From: Pseudomonadota bacterium
Lineage (GTDB): Bacteria > Pseudomonadota > Gammaproteobacteria > Xanthomonadales > Xanthomonadaceae
Direction of reading: 5' to 3'
Length of the DNA stretch: 13,705 nucleotides
Assembly (NCBI GenBank): GCA_023425225.1
Contig: JAFADB010000294.1
Location: forward strand, 1-13,705
In this document: piece after piece, positions 1 through 5,195 of the stretch
Layout: every line of letters starts with the position of its first letter
Numbering within the stretch: position 1 is the first letter of the stretch
Translations under genes and position numbers: made by a program
Notes under the pieces: generated by a model
The model's input: the letters and a program-made list of their open reading frames with translations, nothing else
What the model was told of the DNA's origin: nothing
The model's database searches: none

Positions 1-1
1 G

Positions 2-838
2 CCGTGCGCCGATGCGCTGGTCGCCGCCGGCGTGGCGCGGGTGGTGGCGGCCATGCGCGATCCGTTCCCGCAGGTGGACGGCGCCGGCTTCGACCGCCTG
101 CGCGCGGCCGGCATCGTCGCCGAGGCCGGGCTGATGCAGGCGCAGGCGCGCGAGCTCAACATCGGTTTCCTGTCGCGCTGCGAGCGCGGCCGGCCGTGGC
201 TGCGGGTCAAGCTGGCCAGCAGCCTGGACGGGCGCACCGCGATGGCCGACGGCTATTCGAAATGGATCAGCGGCGAGGCCGCGCGCCAGGACGTGCAGCG
301 CTGGCGCGCGCGCGCCTCGGCCATCCTCACCGGCGCCGGCACCGTGCTGGCCGACGATCCCGCGCTCACCGTGCGGCTGGACGGCGCCGAGGTGGTGCCG
401 CCGCTGCGCGTGGTGCTCGATCCGCGGCTGCGCACGCTGGCGCGCACGAAGGTGCGCGAGGGCGCGGCGCCGACGCTGTACCTGCACGCTGCGGAGGTGC
501 CGCCGCCGGCAATGCCGGACGTGCAGTTCGCGGCGGTTCCGCTGGCCGCCGGCGGTGGCCTGGACCTGCATGCGGTGCTGAAACTGCTGGGCGAGCGCGG
601 CATCAACGAAGTCCAGGTCGAGGCCGGCGCAGTCCTGTGCGGCGCACTGCTGGCCGAGGGCCTGGTCGACGAGCTGCTGCTGTACATGGCGCCGCTGCTG
701 CTGGGCGAGCAGGCGCGTCCGCTGCTGTCCGGGTTGGGCATCGCCGGCATGGAACAGCGGATCGCGCTCGAGGTGGCCGACATGCGCATGGTCGGCGCGG
801 ATGTGCGCTGGCGCCTGCGGCCGCGCGTGACCACTTAG
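2..838 (+). CDS. ribD: Bifunctional RibD, deaminase/reductase (5' truncated by window edge)
   Basis: RibD carries out the second and third steps of riboflavin synthesis: deamination of the pyrimidine made from GTP, then NADPH-dependent reduction of its ribose side chain. It is a cytosolic enzyme. The open frame runs in from the left edge, and 278 residues are visible. The first ones (PCADALVAAG) match the end of the deaminase zinc motif, where the Cys is normally the last zinc ligand, so most of the deaminase domain lies outside the window. The reductase domain is complete: RVKLASSLDGRTAMADG, then WISGEAARQDVQ, ILTGAGTVLADDPALTVR, and the late GINEVQVEAGAVLCGALL motif. It ends in TAG at 836-838. 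A perfect 9-bp inverted repeat follows 16 bp later. ribD is cut off from the riboswitch-controlled rib operon by a convergent porin gene, so it probably has its own promoter upstream of the window. Confidence 0.96.
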   Translation, partial: PCADALVAAGVARVVAAMRDPFPQVDGAGFDRLRAAGIVAEAGLMQAQARELNIGFLSRCERGRPWLRVKLASSLDGRTAMADGYSKWISGEAARQDVQRWRARASAILTGAGTVLADDPALTVRLDGAEVVPPLRVVLDPRLRTLARTKVREGAAPTLYLHAAEVPPPAMPDVQFAAVPLAAGGGLDLHAVLKLLGERGINEVQVEAGAVLCGALLAEGLVDELLLYMAPLLLGEQARPLLSGLGIAGMEQRIALEVADMRMVGADVRWRLRPRVTT

Positions 839-854
839 CGCGGTCTTCGAGGCA

Positions 855-888
855 GGCGTCCGGGAATCCTTTTCACCGTCCGGACGCC
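855..888 (+). terminator. Stem-loop after ribD, possible terminator
   Basis: Perfect 9-bp GC-rich inverted repeat (GGCGTCCGG at 855-863, CCGGACGCC at 880-888) with a 16-nt loop that contains TTTT. It begins 16 bp after the ribD stop. No good U-tract follows the right arm, so intrinsic termination is uncertain. It could instead stabilise the 3' end of the ribD transcript. Confidence 0.4.
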
Positions 889-1193
889 GCTGTTCCGCGA
901 GCCTTCCTCATCGGCGCATCGAGAAGATGAAGAAGCGGGGCTGGCGCCACGGCGCCCTCTGGCTTGCCGACGCGTGCAAGTACGGGTATCGCGATGGTGC
1001 CGGGCGAGGGCGGATCTTTTCTTTACCGCGGTGGCGCGTCGTCCGGCGGTCGTGCCATCGACCGTTGTGGGGAACCCACGATCACGTCGATGGCGGCCAG
1101 GCAGCGGATGCGTGGTCGCGCGGCAATGACGGGGGCACGCACGCAGCCGGAGATCCGGAGGTTGCCAAAGGCAGGGGCTGTGCCAGAAACGAA
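889..1193. other. Intergenic stretch with no recognisable gene
   Basis: About 300 bp between the ribD stem-loop and the porin terminator. Short open frames exist on both strands, but none has a credible ribosome site or a recognisable protein pattern. They look like chance frames in GC-rich DNA. I see no tRNA and no convincing repeat here. Two GGCGCC palindromes lie close together near 946-960, and nothing further can be said about them. Confidence 0.5.
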
Positions 1194-1216
1194 ACAGGCC
1201 CCGGAAAGGGGCCTGT
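1194..1216 (-). terminator. Intrinsic terminator of the Ax21-like porin gene
   Basis: Perfect 9-bp hairpin, ACAGGCCCC (1194-1202) and GGGGCCTGT (1208-1216), with a 5-nt loop. Read on the minus strand it begins 27 nt after the stop codon and is followed by the T-rich run TTCGTTTC. The + strand side lacks a T-run, so termination is expected mainly for the minus-strand gene. Confidence 0.85.
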
Positions 1217-1243
1217 CGCGTTGCCGGCAGCGGATACGTGCCG

Positions 1244-1903
1244 TTAGAAGCTGGCGCGCACGCCGATCGAGGCCTGGGTAGCGCCATCGTAGAACTGCGC
1301 TTCGCCGACGATGCCCCAGGTGCGGTTGATGCTCACCTGCAGCCCGGCGATGCCGACGAACTGGTTGTCGAACACGTAGTCCACGTCGCTGCCGTCAAAG
1401 TAGCCGGCCTTGATCCAGGCCTCGGTACGGGCCGATGGCTTGCCGCGCACGCCGGCAGTGACGCGCCCGATGTTGAGGTGGTCCTTGATCGAATCGCTCT
1501 CGCCGAGGACGGATACCTTGATCTTGCCTTCCAGGCGCTGCCACGAGGCATCGGCCACGAAGTCCAGGTTCTCGGTAAATGCCACGTGGTAGCCGATGCC
1601 AAGCTCCGGCTGGTTGATCGTGTACTTGGCGCGCACGTCGTAGTAGCTGCCATCCACATAGATGGCATCTTCGTAGCGGTAGCTCTTGCTGGCCTGCGAA
1701 TAGCCGCCGAACACGAACACTTGCGGGGCGATGGCCATCGAGCCGCGGATGTAGGCGCCGTCGCCCTTGGGGTTGCCCAGATCGTCCGAATTGATCTTCA
1801 GGTGCGTCCAGCCGCCTTCGACGTAGTTGTAGCTCATGTCCTGGGCGGAGGATGCAAACGGCACAGCCGCCAGCATGGCAGCCAGAATCAGGGTGTTGCG
1901 CAT
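1244..1903 (-). CDS. Ax21-like outer-membrane beta-barrel protein
   Basis: A predicted 219-residue secreted outer-membrane protein. The N-terminus is a classic signal peptide (RNTLILAAMLAAVPFASSA, likely cut before QD). The rest alternates polar and aromatic or hydrophobic residues like short beta strands, and the last residue is Phe, the usual outer-membrane barrel C-terminal signal. MSYNYVEGG just after the cleavage site, followed by an AIAPQVFVFGGYSQ segment, resembles the xanthomonad Ax21 family of outer-membrane proteins, though this one is somewhat longer than the roughly 190-residue Ax21. The family assignment is from memory of the motif pattern. The physiological role is unknown. An AGAGAGA ribosome-site-like stretch lies 9-10 nt before the ATG. 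It is a single gene with its own promoter and a strong terminator, convergent to ribD. Its codon use is visibly less GC-rich than the neighbours. Confidence 0.85.
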   Translation of the reverse strand: MRNTLILAAMLAAVPFASSAQDMSYNYVEGGWTHLKINSDDLGNPKGDGAYIRGSMAIAPQVFVFGGYSQASKSYRYEDAIYVDGSYYDVRAKYTINQPELGIGYHVAFTENLDFVADASWQRLEGKIKVSVLGESDSIKDHLNIGRVTAGVRGKPSARTEAWIKAGYFDGSDVDYVFDNQFVGIAGLQVSINRTWGIVGEAQFYDGATQASIGVRASF

Positions 1904-1997
1904 GGGTATTGATCTCTCTCTGAAAAAAATAGCGGGAAGTCCGTGTCCGGCCACTCCGTTGCGGAGGGCGTGCGCGGTTGTCTCCGACCGCGGCGAG

Positions 1998-2027
1998 ATA
2001 ATAACGTTTTTTTCACATCGATGACAC
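1998..2027 (-). promoter_or_regulatory. Candidate promoter of the Ax21-like porin gene
   Basis: On the minus strand, TATTAT (1998-2003) is a 5/6 match to the -10 consensus. GTGTCA (2022-2027), 18 bp further upstream, matches the -35 at 4/6. Transcription would start near 1991, leaving a 5' UTR of almost 90 nt before the ATG at 1903. The spacer contains a run of A residues in AT-rich DNA unlike the surroundings. Confidence 0.45.
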
Positions 2028-2059
2028 ACTTTGCAGGACGTGCGGTGATGGTGCGCGTG

Positions 2060-2065
2060 TAGAAT
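2060..2065 (+). promoter_or_regulatory. Possible -10 element for the riboswitch-rib operon
   Basis: TAGAAT (5/6 to the -10 consensus) lies 26 nt before the riboswitch P1 stem, the right place to start the leader RNA near 2072. I see no convincing -35 hexamer at the normal distance. The divergent porin promoter lies 30-60 bp away. Confidence 0.35.
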
Positions 2066-2071
2066 TGGCCG

Positions 2072-2085
2072 GCCGGTTCGCCGGC
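2072..2085 (+). other. UUCG-loop hairpin at the 5' end of the rib leader
   Basis: GCCGG (2072-2076), loop TTCG, CCGGC (2081-2085): a perfect 5-bp GC stem closed by a UUCG tetraloop. It ends 6 nt before the FMN riboswitch P1 helix. If transcription starts near 2072, this would cap the 5' end of the rib mRNA. Confidence 0.4.
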
Positions 2086-2091
2086 ACGCGA

Positions 2092-2274
2092 CGTCTTCAG
2101 GGCGGGGTGCAATTCCCCACCGGCGGTAGGCGCGGCGCTCTCTGGGGCGTCCCGCGCGAGCCCGCGAGCGCTTCCGCTCTCCGTTCCGCTCCTTGCGAAC
2201 GTGAATGCGACGGAAGGTCAGCAGATCCGGTCCGATGCCGGAGCCGACGGTCATAGTCCGGATGAAAGAAGACG
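2092..2274 (+). promoter_or_regulatory. FMN riboswitch (RFN element)
   Basis: The aptamer is complete. The conserved core blocks are all present in order: AGGGCGGGGTGCAATTCCCC, ACCGGCGGTAGG, AGCCCGCGAGCGC, GGTCAGCAGATCCGGT, GATGCCGGAGCCGACGGTCA and AGTCCGGATGAAAG. The ends close in a 7-bp P1 helix, CGTCTTC (2092-2098) with GAAGACG (2268-2274). The variable arm around 2165-2215 is long. RFN elements bind FMN and switch off riboflavin genes when FMN is plentiful. Here the element precedes ribE-ribBA-ribH-nusB-thiL, not ribD, which lies upstream of it. The expression platform follows at 2275-2466. Confidence 0.96.
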
Positions 2275-2319
2275 GCACCCGCGCAGCCTCGCCGGCGGCG
2301 TGGTGGCCTGTTGCCTTGT

Positions 2320-2353
2320 GGCGTTTTTCGCTCACTTCAATGCGGGAAACGTT
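2320..2353 (+). promoter_or_regulatory. Hairpin in the riboswitch expression platform
   Basis: CGTTTTTCGC (2322-2331) pairs with GCGGGAAACG (2342-2351) over ten consecutive positions, eight Watson-Crick and two G-U, around a 10-nt loop. Two more G-U pairs could extend the base. The stem contains a run of five T's and an SD-like GGGAAA (2344-2349) that sits 7 nt before the ATG at 2357. It could therefore hide a ribosome site. Alternatively, the T-run could act as the tail of a weak upstream terminator stem (GGCGGC near 2295 with GTTGCC at 2310-2315, or GCC/GGC at 2313-2322). I cannot tell which fold answers to FMN. Confidence 0.45.
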
Positions 2354-2356
2354 CGT

Positions 2357-2467
2357 ATGACCCTTCATCTGCAGGAAACCGCGCGGCCATGCGCGGCAAT
2401 CCAGACCCAATCCCCTCCGGCCCCGTGCCCGGGCATCGGCGTGTGCCGCCGAGCGGAGGTGCGCTGA
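2357..2467 (+). CDS. Possible leader peptide ORF between the FMN riboswitch and ribE
   Basis: A 36-codon frame starts at ATG 2357, 7 nt after an SD-like GGGAAA. It ends in TGA at 2465-2467, sharing its last A with the ribE ATG (TGATG), the classic layout for translational re-initiation. The product would begin MTLHLQETARP and is rich in Pro, Cys and Ala. I recognise no domain. The frame is also open upstream into the riboswitch, so being open is weak evidence on its own in this GC-rich DNA. If real, it is more likely a regulatory leader than a functional protein: ribosomes reading it would pass through the anti-SD at 2414-2419 and expose the ribE ribosome site. Confidence 0.25.
   Translation: MTLHLQETARPCAAIQTQSPPAPCPGIGVCRRAEVR
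2414..2459 (+). promoter_or_regulatory. Anti-SD/SD pair sequestering the ribE ribosome site
   Basis: CCTCCG (2414-2419) is perfectly complementary to CGGAGG (2454-2459), the core of the GGAGGTG Shine-Dalgarno that ends 5 nt before the ribE ATG. The 34 nt between can form a further small stem (GGCA 2432-2435 with TGCC 2444-2447). This is a plausible translational off-state for the FMN switch. Confidence 0.4.
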
Positions 2468-3069
2468 TGTTCACCGGCATCATCGAAGGCGTCGGCCGCC
2501 TGGCCGCGCGCGAAGCGGTCGGCGGCGATGTCCGCTTCACCTTCTCCGTCGGCACGCTGCCGTTCGACGGGGTCAACCTGGGCGAGAGCATCGCGGTCAA
2601 CGGCACCTGCCTGACCGTGATCGCCCACGACGCCGGTTCCTTCCAGGCCGACGCCTCCACCGAGACGCTGGCGCTGACCACGCTCGGGCAGCTGCCGGTG
2701 GGCGCCGCGCTCAACCTGGAGCGGGCCATGCGCCCGAGCGACCGCCTCGGCGGCCACCTGGTCAGCGGCCACGTCGATGGCGTCGGCCGCGTGCTGTCGG
2801 TGCACGAGGACGCACGCGCGCAGCGCTGGCGCTTCGCCGCGCCGGCCGGACTGCTGCGCTACATCGCCAGGAAGGGCTCGATCTGCGTGGACGGCGTCAG
2901 CCTCACCGTCAACGGCGTCGATGCCGAGGGCTTCGACGTGGCCTTGATCCCGCATACCGTCGCCCATACCCGTTTCGCCGAGCTGCGTCCCGGCGATGCC
3001 GTCAATCTCGAGATCGATCTGATCGCCCGCTACGTCGAACGCCTGCTGGGCGAAGGAGCCACCCCATGA
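2467..3069 (+). CDS. ribE: Riboflavin synthase, alpha chain
   Basis: Riboflavin synthase turns two molecules of 6,7-dimethyl-8-ribityllumazine into riboflavin plus the pyrimidine that RibH re-uses. The protein has 200 residues, normal for the family, and begins with the invariant MFTGIIE. Two lumazine-binding barrel repeats are visible: residues 1-95 with SIAVNGTCLTV (41-51), and residues 96-190 with GHLVSGHVDG (96-105) and SICVDGVSLTVNGV (138-151). A C-terminal helix EIDLIARYVERLL follows; it drives trimer formation in the family. The start is fixed by a strong GGAGGTG five bases upstream. The TGA overlaps the ribBA ATG (ATGA). The gene is also called ribC in some organisms. It is the first major gene under the FMN riboswitch. 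Confidence 0.97.
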   Translation: MFTGIIEGVGRLAAREAVGGDVRFTFSVGTLPFDGVNLGESIAVNGTCLTVIAHDAGSFQADASTETLALTTLGQLPVGAALNLERAMRPSDRLGGHLVSGHVDGVGRVLSVHEDARAQRWRFAAPAGLLRYIARKGSICVDGVSLTVNGVDAEGFDVALIPHTVAHTRFAELRPGDAVNLEIDLIARYVERLLGEGATP

Positions 3070-4178
3070 GCTTTGCCACCATCCCCGAACTGCTGGAAGA
3101 GATCCGCAACGGCCGCATGGTCGTGATGGTCGATGACGAGGACCGCGAGAACGAGGGCGACCTGATCATGGCCGCCGAGCTGGTCAAGGCCTCGGACATC
3201 AACTTCATGGTCACCCACGGACGCGGCCTGGTGTGCCTGCCGATGTCGGTCACGCACTGCGCCCAGCTCGGCCTGGCGCCGATGGTGCAGGCCAACACTG
3301 CGCAGTTCCACACCAACTTCACCGTCAGCATCGAGGCGGCCGAGGGCGTGACCACCGGCATTTCCGCCGCCGATCGCGCCCACACCATCCGCACCGCGGC
3401 GCGGCCCAACGCCAAGCCGGCCGACCTGAGCCGACCCGGCCACATCTTCCCGCTGATCGCCCAGCCCGGCGGCGTGCTCACCCGCGCCGGCCACACCGAG
3501 GCGGCCACCGACCTGGCGCAGCTGGCCGGGCTGGAGCCGGCCGGCGTGCTGGTGGAGATCCTCAACCCCGACGGCAGCATGGCGCGGCGCCCGCAGCTGG
3601 AGCTGTTCGCGCGCAAGCACGGGCTGAAGATGGGCTCTATCGCCGACCTGATCGCCTACCGCCTGGCCACCGAGCGCACCGTCGAGCGCGTGGACGAGCG
3701 CGAGATCGACACCGACTTCGGCCCGTTCAAGCTGGTCACCTACCGCGACCTGATCGCCCGCGACCTGCATTTCGCGCTGGTGCGCGGCACGCCGCAGGCC
3801 GAGCGCCCGGCGCTGGTGCGGGTGCAGGTGGAGGATCCGCTGTCGGACCTGCTGCACTGGCGCCGCGAGGACTTCGGCGTCTCCGCCGGCGATGCCCTGC
3901 GCGCGATCGCCGAGGCCGGCGAGGGCGTGATGGTGGTGCTGTCGGCGCGCCACGACCCGGAAGCGCTGCTGGCGCGCGTGCGCTCGCAGCCGGAAGTCGT
4001 CCACGGCAAGGACGTGGGCCAGTGGCGGCGCAACGGTGCCGGTGCGCAGATCCTGGCCGAGCTGGGCCTGGGCAAGCTGCGCGTGCTGGGCACGCCGCGG
4101 CGGCAGATCGGCCTGGCCGGCTTCGGCCTGGAGGTGGTGGAAACGCTCGATCCGGTGTCGCTGGGCAAGGCCGCCTGA
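3066..4178 (+). CDS. ribBA: 3,4-dihydroxy-2-butanone 4-phosphate synthase with degenerate GTP cyclohydrolase II domain (RibBX type)
   Basis: The N-terminal half (residues 1-205) is a complete RibB, which makes the four-carbon precursor from ribulose 5-phosphate. The acidic metal/substrate motif DDEDRENEGDL is at 23-33, followed by THGRGLVCLPMS, GVTTGISAADRA and RAGHTEAATDL. The C-terminal half (about 210-370) has the GTP cyclohydrolase II fold pattern (DFGPFKLVTYRD near the start, GAGAQILAELGLGKLRVLG near the end). Where active enzymes carry the HSECLTGD and CDCG zinc/catalytic motifs, this protein reads VQVEDPLSDLLHWRREDFG, with no cysteines at all. The GCH II activity is therefore almost certainly absent, and a separate ribA should exist elsewhere. 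AAGGAG sits 7 nt before the ATG, which overlaps the ribE stop. Because only the RibB half looks active, ribB would also be a fair symbol. Confidence 0.95.
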   Translation: MSFATIPELLEEIRNGRMVVMVDDEDRENEGDLIMAAELVKASDINFMVTHGRGLVCLPMSVTHCAQLGLAPMVQANTAQFHTNFTVSIEAAEGVTTGISAADRAHTIRTAARPNAKPADLSRPGHIFPLIAQPGGVLTRAGHTEAATDLAQLAGLEPAGVLVEILNPDGSMARRPQLELFARKHGLKMGSIADLIAYRLATERTVERVDEREIDTDFGPFKLVTYRDLIARDLHFALVRGTPQAERPALVRVQVEDPLSDLLHWRREDFGVSAGDALRAIAEAGEGVMVVLSARHDPEALLARVRSQPEVVHGKDVGQWRRNGAGAQILAELGLGKLRVLGTPRRQIGLAGFGLEVVETLDPVSLGKAA

Positions 4179-4223
4179 GCCGCCGCGGGTTAAACTGACC
4201 CACCTTTTGGACCCCCGCACCGC

Positions 4224-4691
4224 ATGAGCCATTACGAAGGCGACCTCCGCGCCCCCGACCAGGCGCGCTTCGCGATCATCGCCAGCCGCTGGAACGCACG
4301 CATCACCGACGCGCTGGTGACCGGCGCGCGCCAGAGCCTGGCCGGCAACGGCGTGGCCGAGGACGCCATCGACGTGGTGCGCCTGCCCGGCGCCTGGGAG
4401 ATCCCGGTCGCCGCCGCGCAGCTGGCCGCGGCCGGCCGCCATGCCGCCGTCATCGCCCTGGGCTGCGTGATCCGCGGCGATACCCGCCACTACGAGCACG
4501 TCGCCGACCGCTGCTCGGAGGGGCTGATGCGGGTGGCGCTGGACTACCGCGTGCCGGTGCTCAACGGCGTGCTGGCGGTGGAGCGGGTGGAAGACGCCGA
4601 GGCCCGCGCCGGCGGCAGCCACGGCAACAAGGGCGAGGAATGCGCGCTGGCCGCGCTGGAGATGGTCAACCTGATGGAGCAATTGCCGTGA
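4224..4691 (+). CDS. ribH: 6,7-dimethyl-8-ribityllumazine synthase
   Basis: RibH condenses the pyrimidine product of RibD (after dephosphorylation) with the RibB product to give the lumazine substrate of RibE. The protein has 155 residues, typical length. Conserved elements include FAIIASRWNARITDALV near the N-terminus, LPGAWEIP (54-61), CVIRGDTRHYEHV (81-93) with the expected catalytic His at 89, and the C-terminal GNKGEECALAALEMVNL. It lies 45 bp after ribBA. No clear Shine-Dalgarno precedes the ATG. The gap holds GGGTTAAACTGACCC, which contains a -10-like TAAACT at 4191-4196, so a weak internal promoter is possible. The stop TGA overlaps the nusB GTG. Confidence 0.97.
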   Translation: MSHYEGDLRAPDQARFAIIASRWNARITDALVTGARQSLAGNGVAEDAIDVVRLPGAWEIPVAAAQLAAAGRHAAVIALGCVIRGDTRHYEHVADRCSEGLMRVALDYRVPVLNGVLAVERVEDAEARAGGSHGNKGEECALAALEMVNLMEQLP

Positions 4692-5164
4692 GCAAGCCCG
4701 GTCCGCACAAGTTCCAGCGCCGCGACGGCATCGACCCGGTGCTGCGCTCGCGCGCGCGCCGGCGTGCACTGCAGGCGATCTACGCCTGGCAGATCTCCGG
4801 CGGCACCGCGCAGCAGGTCGTCGCCCAGTTCGCCCACGAGCAGGCGCACGAGATCGCCGACCTGGCCTATTTCGAGAACCTGATCGAGGGCGTGCTCGCC
4901 CATCGCGGCGAACTGGACGAGGCGCTGGTCGGCTACCTCGACCGCAGCGTCGAGGAAGTGGACGCGATCGAGCGCGCGGTGCTGCGCGTGGCCGCTTACG
5001 AACTGCTGTACCGCCCCGACGTGCCGTACCGGGTGGTGATCAACGAGGCCATCGAGACCGCCAAGCGCTTCGGTTCCGAGCACGGCCACACCTACGTCAA
5101 CGGCGTGCTCGACCGTGCCGCGCTGGCCTGGCGCAAGGTCGAGTCCGGCAACGCCGGCGGCTGA
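4688..5164 (+). CDS. nusB: Transcription antitermination factor NusB
   Basis: NusB binds boxA RNA together with NusE (ribosomal protein S10) and allows antitermination of rRNA operons. The chosen start is GTG 4688, overlapping the ribH TGA. It gives the MSKPGPHKFQRRDGID N-terminus typical of xanthomonads, with GGAG 8 nt upstream. The frame is open further upstream inside ribH, but that part does not look like NusB. The protein has 158 residues. RSRARRRALQAIYAWQISG is the RNA-binding first helix, and the conserved C-terminal half carries YLDRSVEEVDAIERAVLRVA, VPYRVVINEAIETAK and HTYVNGVLDRAA. nusB next to ribH is a widespread arrangement in proteobacteria. Confidence 0.97.
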   Translation: MSKPGPHKFQRRDGIDPVLRSRARRRALQAIYAWQISGGTAQQVVAQFAHEQAHEIADLAYFENLIEGVLAHRGELDEALVGYLDRSVEEVDAIERAVLRVAAYELLYRPDVPYRVVINEAIETAKRFGSEHGHTYVNGVLDRAALAWRKVESGNAGG

Positions 5165-5195
5165 GCCGCCGCGCGGCCAAGGCATCGGTGACGGC

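Noticed and set aside
835..1287. A 150-codon minus-strand frame between ribD and the porin
   Set aside because: It is Arg/Pro/Ala-rich, with no SD and no family pattern. It overlaps the porin's strong terminator and 3' end.
2013..2027. TCACATCGATGACAC considered as a Clp/CRP-type site between the divergent porin and rib promoters
   Set aside because: Only the central CATCGATG is symmetric. The TGTGA-N6-TCACA arrangement is not present.
3030..4769. A 579-codon open frame on the minus strand opposite ribBA and ribH
   Set aside because: It is antisense to two unmistakable genes, has His/Gln/Ala/Arg-rich low-complexity composition and no motif. GC-rich coding DNA commonly leaves the opposite strand open.
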